Source: Alphaproteobacteria bacterium (GTDB lineage: Bacteria > Pseudomonadota > Alphaproteobacteria > UBA2966). From it: a stretch of DNA of 59,804 nt. Below, in pieces: positions 43,800-53,659 of the stretch. The stretch is taken from NCBI GenBank assembly GCA_021296255.1, contig JAGWAU010000018.1:1-59804 (forward strand), written 5' to 3'. The first letter of the stretch is position 1. Each line of letters opens with the position of its first letter. The notes below the pieces were generated by a model. It was given only the letters and a program-made list of their open reading frames with translations. It did no database searches and was not told the origin of the DNA. The position numbers were made by a program, and so were the translations under genes.

Positions 43800-45329
43800 T
43801 CAGGTCAGTCTGAGATCCTGGGACCAGGCTTCATATCGCTCAAGCTTGCGTGTGATCTCGGTATAGGCAGCCATATGAACAAGCTCTGAAATCTCCCCGG
43901 TGTCGCTGGGTTCAATCTGAATCAGACCATCGCGTGCATAAGGATAACGATTGGCATCGCTCGGTCGATCGACCACGGACGTATTCACCGCCACGACTGT
44001 CCCCGACAACGGAGCAATTAAGTCGAAAGGCTTGCGATAGGCGTCGAGCCAGCCGAACGGCGATCCTCGGACAATGCGGTTACCCGGCGTCGGCAATTCC
44101 ACGAACAGCATTTCGCCGAGGTCCCGCTGTGCGAAGTCAGTCAGTCCGATCGTGGCTCGCCCACCGGGCTCCGTCCCCACCCATAGATGATCTTCGCTGT
44201 AGCGCAGTCCGTAAGGAGACAGGGTGTTCACCCTGGCGCCGTCCCGAACCCGCCGTTCACGGAAGGGGTAGGCGATGATGCCGGCGTCGTAGTGCGCGTC
44301 GCGCACTCCGAGGGCATGGGGGCTCGCAACGAAGCCCAGCCCCAGGCTCGAGGCGCCGCCCAGCAGATCAGGAGACAACGGACCGCTCGTAACTTGTCCG
44401 ATCCGTTCGCCGTCCTTGAAGATGGGGTATCCGTGGCGGATCGTGCGACAGCCGTCCGCTTCAAGTCCCACCAATTTCCGTGGTGTTCCCTGTTCGGCGA
44501 TGGCGGCCAGCGCATCGCGGCCAATGAAATCCTTGTAAAGCTTCACCACCCATCCAAGGCCGACCTCGTACGGGTAGGTCCGGTCATCCATATCATTGCC
44601 GTTGAGCAGGTAGCCGGCTTCGGTGCGCGCACTTTCGCGAGCGGCCACTCCGTGCGGCACGATCCCCAACGGACGCCCGGCGCGTATCAGTGCCTCCCAC
44701 ACGCAAGGGGCCAAGTCTCGGGAAACGCAGATCTCGTACCCTCTTTCGCCGGTATACCCGATGCGGCTGACAATGCAGCGAACCTCCAATTCGCGGGTCA
44801 TGACGGAGGCCTCCGCAAGCCGATAGTAAGCCATCTCCGAAAGGTCGGCCTCGGTGATCTTTTGCAGAACCTCACTTGAGTACGGACCCTGGAGGGCGAT
44901 GAGGGCCAGATCCGTCGACAGATTCCGCACGTGCACGTCGAGGCCTTCGGCGTGCTTCAGGACCCAACGATAATCTTCGTCGGTCTTGGTGACGTTGACG
45001 ACCCAGATGAACCGGTCTTCCGCCAGTCGAAGGCAAACCAGATCGTCGATGACGTGACCGTTTTCGTTACACATGACGGTATAAAGGGCTTGGTTGACGT
45101 CCAAGCGGGCGGCATCGTTGGTGATCAACCTGTCCACAAGCGTCAACGCGTCCCTGCCGGTAAATTCGAGCTCTCCCATGTGGGAAACGTCACAGAGGCT
45201 GACCCGTTCCCGTATGGCCCGATGTTCCTCGGTATGGCCGACATATTCGACAGGGCGGGCGAAGCCTTTGAGATTGACGATGCGTGCCGCCGATGCCATG
45301 TGGATATCGAACAACGGTGTTTTTTTCAT
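43800..45329 (-). CDS. Fusion of aminomethyltransferase (GcvT) and GcvH-like lipoyl domain
   Basis: A 509-residue protein from ATG 45329. Residues 1 to about 365 are a complete GcvT/folate-aminomethyltransferase: KKTPLFDIHMASAARIV, HMGELEFTG, VIDDLVCLRL (Asp95/Asp96, catalytic region), GYTGERGYEI (about 191-200) and GLGWVVKLYKDFIG. Residues about 368-500 are a GcvH-like biotinyl/lipoyl fold: SEDHLWV, LTDFAQRDLGEMLFVELP and IAPLSGTVVAVN. In true GcvH the lipoylated Lys is four residues before the Asp preceding the (I/L)xAP strand; here that place is Arg432, with Lys433 next to it. No gcvP or separate gcvH is in the window. Function may be glycine cleavage-like or a different one-carbon transfer. 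Confidence 0.85.
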   Translation of the reverse strand: MKKTPLFDIHMASAARIVNLKGFARPVEYVGHTEEHRAIRERVSLCDVSHMGELEFTGRDALTLVDRLITNDAARLDVNQALYTVMCNENGHVIDDLVCLRLAEDRFIWVVNVTKTDEDYRWVLKHAEGLDVHVRNLSTDLALIALQGPYSSEVLQKITEADLSEMAYYRLAEASVMTRELEVRCIVSRIGYTGERGYEICVSRDLAPCVWEALIRAGRPLGIVPHGVAARESARTEAGYLLNGNDMDDRTYPYEVGLGWVVKLYKDFIGRDALAAIAEQGTPRKLVGLEADGCRTIRHGYPIFKDGERIGQVTSGPLSPDLLGGASSLGLGFVASPHALGVRDAHYDAGIIAYPFRERRVRDGARVNTLSPYGLRYSEDHLWVGTEPGGRATIGLTDFAQRDLGEMLFVELPTPGNRIVRGSPFGWLDAYRKPFDLIAPLSGTVVAVNTSVVDRPSDANRYPYARDGLIQIEPSDTGEISELVHMAAYTEITRKLERYEAWSQDLRLT

Positions 45330-45596
45330 GGCTTCCTGCCCGGCGTTTCAATCGGTGGGGGGACACGCGGAAGATTCGTCGGCGACATTTTTCGGAAACC
45401 AGCGCACGTCGTTTTCACTACCGTAGGGTACGACATACGAAGGCCTGCGACGTTGAGCCGCCACCCAGTGGTAGAATACGGGAATCTTTAAGGTCCGCCG
45501 AGCGACATCGACCGGAAATCGTGTCAACGGCTTCTTGGCCTGCGAAGTCCGGGCCGACCACTCCGTGTTCGCGGCGACGCAATATTGGGGGATTGG

Positions 45597-46010
45597 CTAG
45601 GCCGAAGCCGGCAAGCCGCCCAAATCGTTGGAGTCGACGATCTTCCAGAACGTGTCCTTGTGGCTGATCTTTCCACCCTTGAAGTCGTACAGGTCGCAGC
45701 CTCGGTAATTGAATACTTCTCCGTTCGCGCTTTGTCCGGTGACGGTCCATACGGCGACCGCCCGGTTCTCCGTCACGTACTTGTAGTCGTGCTCCCATTT
45801 CATATCGGGCACCACTTCGAATCTCTTGGCCAGGAATTCGCGTATGTTGTCGCGTCCCTGGATGCGATAACCCCAAGGATCGGGCCCGCGCGCCGTCGCG
45901 AATATTCCGTCCTCCGCGAAATAGGATGCAATACGATCCGGATCGCGACTGTCGAACGCCGCGTTGATCTCTTCGATCAGTTCGATCGTCACTTTTCCGT
46001 CACCCGACAT
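45597..46010 (-). CDS. NTF2-like/SnoaL-like domain protein
   Basis: A 137-residue single-domain protein from ATG 46010 (MSGDGKVTIELIEEI), chosen for the GGGAGAG site before it; ATG 46028 would add six residues. The cone-shaped NTF2/SnoaL fold is seen in INAAFDSRDPDRIASYFAEDGIF, GRDNIREFLAKRFE and the C-terminal CDLYDFKGGKISHKDTFWKI. The family covers isomerases, small hydrolases and binding proteins; the Trp/Asp content gives no specific assignment. Nothing in the neighbourhood fixes the role. A 267-base gap separates it from the GcvT-GcvH fusion. Confidence 0.8.
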   Translation of the reverse strand: MSGDGKVTIELIEEINAAFDSRDPDRIASYFAEDGIFATARGPDPWGYRIQGRDNIREFLAKRFEVVPDMKWEHDYKYVTENRAVAVWTVTGQSANGEVFNYRGCDLYDFKGGKISHKDTFWKIVDSNDLGGLPASA

Positions 46011-46238
46011 CGCACTCTCCCATTTCATCCTGAACGAGACGGCGCGGGAGATCTGGCCCGCGCCCGTGGTGGATGTTCGGGTGGTATACTATTTGCTCCT
46101 CGGTTCGTTCAACACGGTGCGACGCGGCGCCTGCGCGCTTGTCGGGTCAAGCGGGTGCAAAGCGCGCACGATCACTGCTGCGTGCCGTGGTCGGATCGGT
46201 GCAGGTTAGAAACCGGAGTTCACGGGAAGACCTGCGAA

Positions 46239-46391
46239 GTGACGCGCTATCTCGTCACTGGTGGATCAGTCCTCGATGCGACCGGTTCCAAGCCAAAGAA
46301 GAAGACGGCCTTGTTCATCGACGATGGCCGCATCTCCCGCGAACCCGTCGGATGGCCAAGATGCGGCAGACGCCTACGTACATGCAGGTGA
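46239..46391 (+). pseudogene. N-terminal amidohydrolase remnant
   Basis: From GTG 46239 the frame reads VTRYLVTGGSVLDATG ... KKTALFIDDGRIS, the typical opening beta-strands of imidazolonepropionase/amidohydrolase-type enzymes, and then stops being recognisable; it ends at TGA 46391 after only about 50 residues. Downstream frames (to 46473) hold short open stretches with no family match. I take this as the 5' stump of a deleted metallo-hydrolase gene. Confidence 0.4.
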
Positions 46392-46545
46392 TGATTTGGG
46401 ATCAAACTCCGTTACCGGAAGTGCCTGGGCCGCTTTCGGGTCCGTCATTCAAGGACCCGTGACGATTTGCTAGTATGGAATGCACCTGCTTGCCTGCGCC
46501 GCTTGTCCGCCAGACTGGTTGTGGGAGATCGGAAGGGGCCGCCGC

Positions 46546-48732
46546 GTGACGACCGCTGAAACGCAACTTCATGAGACGACGGATTCCGAAGCGTCTGCGG
46601 ACGAGACACACCTCGATGAGAAACTAGCCGGATCGAGCGAGCGTTTCATCAATCGGGAGTTGTCCTGGTTGGCCTTCAACGAGCGGGTTCTCGGAGAGGC
46701 CGAGAACAATTCCCACCCGCTGCTGGAGCGGCTCCGGTTCTTGTCAATCTCCGCAGTCAATCTGGACGAGTTCTATACGGTTCGTGTGGCAGGCATACGC
46801 GGGCAGATCGCAGCGGGCGTTCGCGAGCTCAGTCAGGACGGGCTGTCTCCGGAAGAACAATTGGTTGAGATCAACACCCGGGCCAACAGGCTGATGGCCG
46901 ACCAAGCGCGCGTCTGGTCGACGCTCGTGTACCAGCTCCGCGGGAAGGGCATCGCCGTTCTCGAGCCCGCCGATCTGACGGACGATGACAGGGAGTTCAT
47001 CAGCCAGCTCTTTCTCGAGCGGATATTTCCCGTTCTGACGCCGATCGCGGTCGATCCGGCTCACCCCTTTCCGTTCCTTCAGAACCGCGGGTTTGCGATG
47101 GTGCTCCAGCTATCCCGCCGGACCGACGGTCACACGCTGCAAGCCCTCATCCCGCTGTCGCATCAGGTCGAAAGATTCTTGCGGTTACCGGGAGACGTCA
47201 CCCGGTTCCTTTCGCTCGAAAACATCGTGCGGATGTTTGTCGATGAACTGTTTCCCGACTACGACGTCCTGGGAGAGGGGCTCGTACGGGTACTTCGCGA
47301 TTCAGACATACAGATCGAGGACGAGTCGGAGGATCTGGTCCGATTTTACGAGTCCGCGATCAAGCGTCGCCGTCGAGGCAGCGTGACGTTGTTGCTCGTC
47401 GACTCGGGAATGCCAGACGATCTGCGTCGCTTTGTCGCGACGGAGATCGGAGCACCGGATGATGCGGTGACGGTGGTGGACGGAATCCTCGGCTTGGGAG
47501 ACACGAGCGAGCTTATTTTGAGGCAGCGCAGCGAACTGTTGTTCACGCCATACAGTCCGCGGTACCCGGAACGCGTCAGGGAAGCCGGAGGAAATCTGTA
47601 CGCCGCAATTCAAGAAAAGGCTTTCGTGGTTCATCATCCTTACGAGAGCTTCGACGTCGTCGTGCAGTTCATCGACCAGGCGGCCGCGGACCCCGACGTT
47701 ATCGCGATCAAGCAGACCCTCTATCGGACGAGCGACGACTCGCCGATCGTCTCCGCGCTGATCGATGCGGCCGAATCCGGAAAGTCGGTGACGGCCTTGG
47801 TGGAACTCAAGGCGAGGTTCGACGAAGAAGCGAACCTTCGGTGGGCGCGAAACCTCGAGCGCGCCGGCGTCCAGGTCGTCTACGGATTCGTCTCGCTGAA
47901 GACGCACGCCAAGGTCTCGCTCGTCGTTCGGCGAGAGAAAAACGGTCTCAAGACTTACGTGCATTTGGGAACCGGGAATTACCACCCGGTGACCGCGAAG
48001 GTGTACACGGACCTCTCGTTCTTCACATCCGATCCGGTTATCGGCCGCGATGCCGCGGATATCTTCAACTACATGACGGGTACGGCGCCGCCCCGTCATC
48101 TGGACAAGCTCGTGAATTCGCCCCAGAACTTGCGGGACACTCTGATCGACATGGTGGATCAAGAGATCGCGCATGCTCGAGCAGGACGCCCGGCCGAGAT
48201 CTGGGCGAAGATGAACGCCTTGGTGGATGGAAAGATCATCGATGCTCTGTATCGGGCGAGTCAGGCCGGCGTGCAGATCGACCTCGTCGTGCGAGGGGTC
48301 TGTTGTTTGCGTCCCGGTGTCGCCGGCCTTTCGGACAATATTCGTGTGAAAAGCGTTATCGGCCGCTTTCTGGAGCACTCCCGGATCGTATGCTTCGGCG
48401 CGGGGCACGGCCTGCCGTCGCCCGGTGCCGAGGTCTTCATTTCGTCTGCCGACTGGATGCCAAGGAATTTTGACTGGCGGGTCGAGCTATTGACGCCCCT
48501 GGAGAACCCGACGGTTCATGAGCAGGTCCTCGATCAGATCATGATGGCGAACCTGAAAGACAAGGCCCAGAGTTGGGTGCTCGAGGCCGACGGAACGTAC
48601 GTGAGATCGGAACTGGACGACGAGGCATTTTCAGCGCATACGTACTTCATGACCAATCCCAGTCTTTCCGGACGCGGCAAGGCGTTAGAAAAGTCTGCCC
48701 CCAGTCCACATCTTGTCCTCGACAACGATTGA
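46546..48732 (+). CDS. ppk1: Polyphosphate kinase 1
   Basis: PPK1 of about 728 residues from GTG 46546 (RBS-like GGAAGGGG); ATG 46480 would add 22 residues of no family likeness. The enzyme reversibly makes inorganic polyphosphate from ATP. Blocks: [16 protein letters not shown] (N domain), [65 protein letters not shown] (phospho-His region) and [19 protein letters not shown]. Domains N, H, C1 and C2 are all present. It overlaps ppx by 20 bases, the usual ppk-ppx operon. Confidence 0.95.
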   Translation: MTTAETQLHETTDSEASADETHLDEKLAGSSERFINRELSWLAFNERVLGEAENNSHPLLERLRFLSISAVNLDEFYTVRVAGIRGQIAAGVRELSQDGLSPEEQLVEINTRANRLMADQARVWSTLVYQLRGKGIAVLEPADLTDDDREFISQLFLERIFPVLTPIAVDPAHPFPFLQNRGFAMVLQLSRRTDGHTLQALIPLSHQVERFLRLPGDVTRFLSLENIVRMFVDELFPDYDVLGEGLVRVLRDSDIQIEDESEDLVRFYESAIKRRRRGSVTLLLVDSGMPDDLRRFVATEIGAPDDAVTVVDGILGLGDTSELILRQRSELLFTPYSPRYPERVREAGGNLYAAIQEKAFVVHHPYESFDVVVQFIDQAAADPDVIAIKQTLYRTSDDSPIVSALIDAAESGKSVTALVELKARFDEEANLRWARNLERAGVQVVYGFVSLKTHAKVSLVVRREKNGLKTYVHLGTGNYHPVTAKVYTDLSFFTSDPVIGRDAADIFNYMTGTAPPRHLDKLVNSPQNLRDTLIDMVDQEIAHARAGRPAEIWAKMNALVDGKIIDALYRASQAGVQIDLVVRGVCCLRPGVAGLSDNIRVKSVIGRFLEHSRIVCFGAGHGLPSPGAEVFISSADWMPRNFDWRVELLTPLENPTVHEQVLDQIMMANLKDKAQSWVLEADGTYVRSELDDEAFSAHTYFMTNPSLSGRGKALEKSAPSPHLVLDND

Positions 48733-50245
48733 CCCGGCTCCCGACGCCCACGTTCGGGAATTGCCGTCTGGAATTGCCGACGCCTGGCGGCGACAGGCCG
48801 TCATCGACATCGGGTCGAACTCGGTTCGGCTGGTCGTCTTTGAAGGTCTGGTGCGAGCCCCGCTTCCCATCTTCAACGAGCGTGTCTTGTGCGGCATCGG
48901 CAGAGACCTTGCGGATACCGGTGCGTTGCACGAGGGCGGTGTTGACTTGGCCCTCTCCACGATTGAGCGGTTCGTCGCAATATCACGCGAGATCGGCGCG
49001 GGCTTTCCCGAAGCGGTTGCGACCGCGGCGGTGAGGGAGGCGGCGAACGGGCGGGAATTTGTTGCCCGCGTGCGCGAAACGTGCGGTTTGGAGGTACGCG
49101 TTCTGTCCGGGGTTGATGAAGCGCGCCTGTCGGCATTGGGGGCCATGTCGGCAATCCCCGATGCCGACGGGGTCATGGGTGATCTGGGAGGCGGCAGCCT
49201 GGAACTGGTCGTGCTGAATTCTGGCGAGATAGGGGACAGCGTGACGCTGCCGCTGGGGGCGCTGCGGTTGATGGGTCTCACGCCCGAAGAACGCATCGCC
49301 GTGATCGACCAAGCCCTCGACGAAGTAGCTTGGCTTAACAAACTGAAAAAAAGGAATTTTTACGGAGTAGGCGGTGCTTGGCGCTCACTGGCGCGCATTC
49401 ACATGGCGCAGCGTGAGTATCCGTTGCGAATCGTTCACCAGTACCAGATCACTCGGGGGGAAGCGAACACCCTGGCGGGGGTGATTTCCGGCTTGAGCCT
49501 CGACTCTCTGGCCAGAATCGAAGGCGTGAACAGACGCCGGCTGGAGTCGCTTCCCGGTGCCGCCGCCGTCCTCTCCAGAACCTTGCGCCGCTTACGACCG
49601 GGGCGGGTCATGTTCCTGGCTGGCGGACTTCGTGAGGGTTTGCTGCAGCAATATCTGTCGGAAGAGGTTCGAGGCGAAGATCCATTGATCAGTCAGTGCA
49701 GGGCGTTCGCGGTTCGCGCCTCACGATTCGGGGATACGGGAGACGAGCTGGCAGACTGGATGGCTCCCTTGTTCGATGAAGAAAGCCCGGAAGATGGCCG
49801 GTTGCGCCTGGCGGCCTGCCTGCTGTCCGACGTCGCCTGGCGCGCGCACCCCAGTTACCGCGCGGCGCGGGCATTTGAAGAGGTGTTTCAAGCGCCCGTT
49901 GTCGGGATAGACCACGCCGGACGCGCATTCGTCGCGCTCGCCATTCACGCGCGATACAACGGCACGGGCGACGCACCGGTTACGGAACCCGCGCGGACTC
50001 TTGTCGAACAAGCGATTGTTGAGCAGGCGAAGCTCGTCGGTGTCTCGCTCCGTCTGGGGCTCACGCTTTCCGGCGGCGCTCCCGGCGTTTTGGCGCGAAC
50101 GAGACTGGAAAGGAGTGCCGGCGAAGTGACGCTTCATATGCGCCGCAAGGATTCGCATCTCAACAGCGAACTTGTCGAGAGAAGGTTGGCTTCCGTCGCG
50201 CGGTGCCTGGACCTGGCTCCACGGTGCCGGATTAGAGGTCGTTAG
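48713..50245 (+). CDS. ppx: Exopolyphosphatase / guanosine pentaphosphate phosphohydrolase (Ppx/GppA)
   Basis: A 510-residue ASKHA-fold phosphatase starting at TTG 48713, overlapping ppk1. Landmarks: [17 protein letters not shown] (phosphate 1), [21 protein letters not shown] (phosphate 2) and [14 protein letters not shown]. The C-terminal domain (about 310-500) includes [19 protein letters not shown], an HD-like helical part typical of Ppx. It degrades polyphosphate from the end, opposing Ppk1. ATG-like alternatives within about 25 residues are absent, so TTG is likely real. Confidence 0.92.
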   Translation: MSSTTIDPAPDAHVRELPSGIADAWRRQAVIDIGSNSVRLVVFEGLVRAPLPIFNERVLCGIGRDLADTGALHEGGVDLALSTIERFVAISREIGAGFPEAVATAAVREAANGREFVARVRETCGLEVRVLSGVDEARLSALGAMSAIPDADGVMGDLGGGSLELVVLNSGEIGDSVTLPLGALRLMGLTPEERIAVIDQALDEVAWLNKLKKRNFYGVGGAWRSLARIHMAQREYPLRIVHQYQITRGEANTLAGVISGLSLDSLARIEGVNRRRLESLPGAAAVLSRTLRRLRPGRVMFLAGGLREGLLQQYLSEEVRGEDPLISQCRAFAVRASRFGDTGDELADWMAPLFDEESPEDGRLRLAACLLSDVAWRAHPSYRAARAFEEVFQAPVVGIDHAGRAFVALAIHARYNGTGDAPVTEPARTLVEQAIVEQAKLVGVSLRLGLTLSGGAPGVLARTRLERSAGEVTLHMRRKDSHLNSELVERRLASVARCLDLAPRCRIRGR

Positions 50246-50282
50246 CAGGCTGTTGCAGCGAACGGTTGCGTCGGAGCCTTCT

Positions 50283-51452
50283 TTATGCCGAGCTGCCGTC
50301 CGGGTCCGTGCTGATCAACCGGACACCGTTCGAATCGGCCGTCAAGGCCACCTCGCCTCGTTTCAGTCGTAGCGCGTCTTTTCCGAAGATCTCGTGACGC
50401 CAACCCGTTAGAGGCGGGATCTCGCGCTCGCCGCCCGCTGCAATGCGCTCGAGATCGTCGACCGTCGCGACCAGTTTCTGTGCCACGCCGTGTTCTTCGC
50501 ACTTCGCCTTGAGAAGCACCTTGAGAAGGTCGACGATCGGACCCTTGCTCTTGTTGGGGCGAGACCGGGCTTGCGGTCTCGGGAGTGCTTCTTCCGGCAT
50601 CGACATGACGTCCGACACGATACGCAGGATTGCCTGACCATTCGCTTGTGTTGCCGCACCTCTCGGGAAATTGCGCAAGCGCTGGAGGTCCGCAGTGTTC
50701 TTTGGAGGATGCGCGGCGATTTCCGTGAGAGCCTGGTCGCGAAGTATTCGATTGCGTGGAATGTTTCGTGATTGCGCTTCGCGTTCACGCCAAGCCGCGA
50801 TTTCCCGCAGCATGGCCATGTGGCGCGGCTTGGCGCTGCGACTTCTAAGTCGCCGCCAAGCCTCCTCCGGCAGATTGACGTAGGTGTTCGGGTTGATGAG
50901 CACTGCAAGTTCTTCGGCGAGCCATTGTTCGCGGCCCGACTCCCGCACCCGCCGCTCGAGTTCAGTGTAAACGTCGCGGAGGTGAACCACGTCGTCGAGG
51001 GCATATTGAATTTGTCGCTTGGTCAAAGGGCGGCGGGACCAGTTGGAGAGTCGGGATGACTTGTCGATGGTGTGGCCGAGCAGTCGCTGGACGAGGGTGT
51101 CATATCCCACGGCGTCGCCGAAACCGCAGACCATCGCGGCAAGCTGGGTGTCGAAAAGGGGCGCCGGCATGGCTTCCCCAAGTTGGTAGAAGATCTCGAG
51201 GTCTTGGCGTGCGGCATGGAACACCTTGAGCACGTTCTCGTCCGTCAGAATCTCAAGAAAGGGTTTCAGCTCGAGATCTCGGCTGAGCGGATCGATCGCG
51301 ATCGCTTCGTCCTCGCTGGCCACCTGTATGAGACAGATCTGGGGCCAGTAGGTGTTGTCTCGTATGAACTCGGTATCGACTGTGATGTAGTCGACGCCCC
51401 GAAGCCGTTGACAAGCGGATACCAAATCGGAGGTGCGGGTGACTACGTTCAT
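50283..51452 (-). CDS. rnd: Ribonuclease D
   Basis: A 389-residue DEDD-family 3'-5' exoribonuclease from ATG 51452 (MNVVTRTSDLVSACQRL); longer starts at 51476 or 51563 add no family sequence. The catalytic acids lie in VDTEFIRD (Asp/Glu), VFHAARQDLEIF (Asp), and the DDVVHLRDVYTELE block with the final Tyr/Asp. An HRDC domain (about 210-290) contains HMAMLREIAAWREREAQ. RNase D trims tRNA 3' ends. Divergent from aspS, with about 230 bases between. Confidence 0.94.
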   Translation of the reverse strand: MNVVTRTSDLVSACQRLRGVDYITVDTEFIRDNTYWPQICLIQVASEDEAIAIDPLSRDLELKPFLEILTDENVLKVFHAARQDLEIFYQLGEAMPAPLFDTQLAAMVCGFGDAVGYDTLVQRLLGHTIDKSSRLSNWSRRPLTKRQIQYALDDVVHLRDVYTELERRVRESGREQWLAEELAVLINPNTYVNLPEEAWRRLRSRSAKPRHMAMLREIAAWREREAQSRNIPRNRILRDQALTEIAAHPPKNTADLQRLRNFPRGAATQANGQAILRIVSDVMSMPEEALPRPQARSRPNKSKGPIVDLLKVLLKAKCEEHGVAQKLVATVDDLERIAAGGEREIPPLTGWRHEIFGKDALRLKRGEVALTADSNGVRLISTDPDGSSA

Positions 51453-51680
51453 GACCAAATCAATGTCCTTTGACATACCGGTATCGGAAGCATAGAGAGA
51501 TTTACGCGTCTGCGCCCGCACACACCAATATCTGCCGCAGCCTTGACAGGTCTGGTTGTCCATGCGCTTTTGCGCCGCGCCAACCGATTCCTGCGGTTTT
51601 CCCGCACGTCGGGGTCACATGGGCCGTACCGTGATGTGATCCTGTCCCAATGCGCTCATTGGACGGCCTGAAGAATTTGA
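51453..51680. promoter_or_regulatory. Divergent intergenic region rnd/aspS
   Basis: About 230 bases that must hold promoters for both genes. A TTGACA (51543-51548, plus strand) is present, but no good -10 is at 16-18 bases. Nothing else stands out. Confidence 0.35.
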
Positions 51681-53492
51681 ATGCACAGATACCGGACACA
51701 TACCTGTGGAGAACTTCGGGAGTCCGACGTCGGAACGACGACGAGAGTTTCCGGCTGGGTTCATCGAAAACGAGATCATGGGAACCTGCTGTTCATCGAT
51801 TTGCGGGACCACTACGGGATTACCCAGTGCGTCGTGGAGACCGGTGAGAAAGCGTTTGACGCCGCGGACGGAGTCCGACCGGAAAGCGTTCTGACGGTCA
51901 CTGGCCCCGTCGTCGCCCGCAGTGCCGACACCGTCAATCCTAGGTTGCCGACGGGACATGTCGAGGTGCGTGTCGAGTCTCTGGAAATACAGTCAGCGGC
52001 CGAGGAGCTACCTCTGCAGGTGTTCGGCGAGCAGGAATATCCGGAGGAAACCCGGCTCCGTTATCGCTTTCTGGATCTTCGCCGCGAGCGCATCCATCAC
52101 AACATCGCATTGCGGTCGAATGTGATTGCGAGCATTCGTCGGCGCATGATCGAGCAGGGCTTTTCGGAGTACCAGACCCCGATACTTACGGCCAGCTCGC
52201 CAGAGGGCGCTCGCGATTTTCTGGTCCCAAGCCGGTTGCATCCCGGAAAGTTTTACGCGCTTCCACAGGCACCCCAGCAGTTCAAACAGCTGTATATGGT
52301 CGCGGGTTTCGATCGGTACTTTCAGATCGCGCCATGCTTCCGCGACGAGGACGCGCGCGCGGACCGGTCGCCGGGCGAGTTCTATCAACTCGACATGGAG
52401 ATGTCCTTCGTCGAACAGGAGGATGTCTTCGACGTCATAGAGCCGGTCATGCACGGCGTGTTCGAGGAATTCACGAACTGGGAGATCACCCCCCGGCCGT
52501 TTCCCAGGATCCCGTTCGCGGAGGCGATGCTGAAGTACGGCACGGACAAACCCGACCTGCGCAACCCCCTCCAGGTCAGCGATTGCACGGGGCCGTTCGA
52601 AGGGAGTGGATTCGGCCTCTTCAGCCGGGCCATTGAGAAGGGCGCCGTCGTTCGCGCGATTCCTGCTCCGGGCGCTGGTGGTCGGCCGCGCAGCTTTTTT
52701 GACAAGCTCAACGATTGGGTGCGCGACGACGGTTGGCCGGGCCTCGGTTACATCGTGTTCGAGGAAGACGGTGGCAAGGGGCCCATCGCCAATAACCTCG
52801 AAGCGGAGCGCGTGGAACAAATCAAAGCGATCGCGGACGCTGCAGACGGCGACGCCGTGTTTTTCGCCTGCGATCGGCCCGATCGTGCGGCCGCGCTCGC
52901 CGGGCTCGCGCGGACCCGGTTGGCGGAAGAACTCCAGCTCTCGGAACGGAAAGCATACCGGTTCTGCTGGATCGTGGACTACCCGATGTATGAATGGGAC
53001 GAGACCGAACGCAAGATCGAGTTCAGCCATAACCCCTTCTCCATGCCGCAGGGGGGTCTGGATGCCCTCAACTCTCGGGATCCGCTGGACGTCCTGGCCT
53101 ATCAGTACGACATCGTGTGCAATGGGGTTGAATTGTCGTCGGGCGCCATCCGGAATCATGATCCGGAGATCATGTACAAGGCCTTCGAGATCGCGGGATA
53201 CGCCCGCGACGAATTGGAGATCCAGTTCGGAGGCATGTTGCGCGCGCTCAAATTTGGTGCGCCGCCCCACGGCGGATTGGCGCCGGGCATCGATCGCATT
53301 GTCATGCTCATCGCGGACGAGCCAAACATCCGCGAGGTCGTGACGTTTCCGATGAACCAGCAGGCAGAAGACTTGCTGATGGGCGCACCTGCCGCCGCCG
53401 CCGCGCGGCATCTCCGCGAACTACACATTAGGGTCGTCCCGCCGGAGGCAAGAAAACCGGCCCACGGTGCGGAAGAGGAGAAATCCGGGTAA
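51681..53492 (+). CDS. aspS: Aspartate--tRNA ligase
   Basis: A 603-residue class II synthetase. The N-terminal OB fold (about 1-110; [18 protein letters not shown]) binds the anticodon. Motif 2 is seen as [20 protein letters not shown], motif 3 as [12 protein letters not shown], and the bacterial insertion (GAD) domain lies between about 285 and 425. [19 protein letters not shown] is the Asp-tRNA pocket. Length fits bacterial AspRS. Whether it is discriminating (Asp only) or also charges tRNA-Asn cannot be decided here, and no gatCAB is in the window. Start ATG 51681. Confidence 0.96.
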   Translation: MHRYRTHTCGELRESDVGTTTRVSGWVHRKRDHGNLLFIDLRDHYGITQCVVETGEKAFDAADGVRPESVLTVTGPVVARSADTVNPRLPTGHVEVRVESLEIQSAAEELPLQVFGEQEYPEETRLRYRFLDLRRERIHHNIALRSNVIASIRRRMIEQGFSEYQTPILTASSPEGARDFLVPSRLHPGKFYALPQAPQQFKQLYMVAGFDRYFQIAPCFRDEDARADRSPGEFYQLDMEMSFVEQEDVFDVIEPVMHGVFEEFTNWEITPRPFPRIPFAEAMLKYGTDKPDLRNPLQVSDCTGPFEGSGFGLFSRAIEKGAVVRAIPAPGAGGRPRSFFDKLNDWVRDDGWPGLGYIVFEEDGGKGPIANNLEAERVEQIKAIADAADGDAVFFACDRPDRAAALAGLARTRLAEELQLSERKAYRFCWIVDYPMYEWDETERKIEFSHNPFSMPQGGLDALNSRDPLDVLAYQYDIVCNGVELSSGAIRNHDPEIMYKAFEIAGYARDELEIQFGGMLRALKFGAPPHGGLAPGIDRIVMLIADEPNIREVVTFPMNQQAEDLLMGAPAAAAARHLRELHIRVVPPEARKPAHGAEEEKSG

Positions 53493-53603
53493 GATCCCCG
53501 TTCTCAAGTCCTCAAGAAAAAGGGCGCGCCGCATGGACGAAGGCGACGCGCCGAATCAACAGGGAGGACTAGTGTTGGTCACATACTACTCACCACGCAT
53601 ATT

Positions 53604-53639
53604 CCTACCGGGCTTTACGATGGGACGGAGCCCGGTAGG
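53604..53639. terminator. Perfect 11-bp inverted repeat between convergent aspS and nrdJ
   Basis: CCTACCGGGCT (53604-53614) is followed after a 14-base loop by its exact complement AGCCCGGTAGG (53629-53639). It lies between the 3' ends of aspS (53492) and nrdJ (53660), where a bidirectional transcription stop is expected. No U-tract follows on either strand, so terminator function is likely but not certain. A weaker GC-rich hairpin is at about 53524-53552. Confidence 0.5.
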
Positions 53640-53659
53640 GGGTCCCGAGGCCTTGCACC

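Noticed and set aside
48534-48725. Minus-strand frame at the ppk1-ppx junction
   Set aside because: It is fully antisense to the ppk1 C-terminus, with no recognisable domain.
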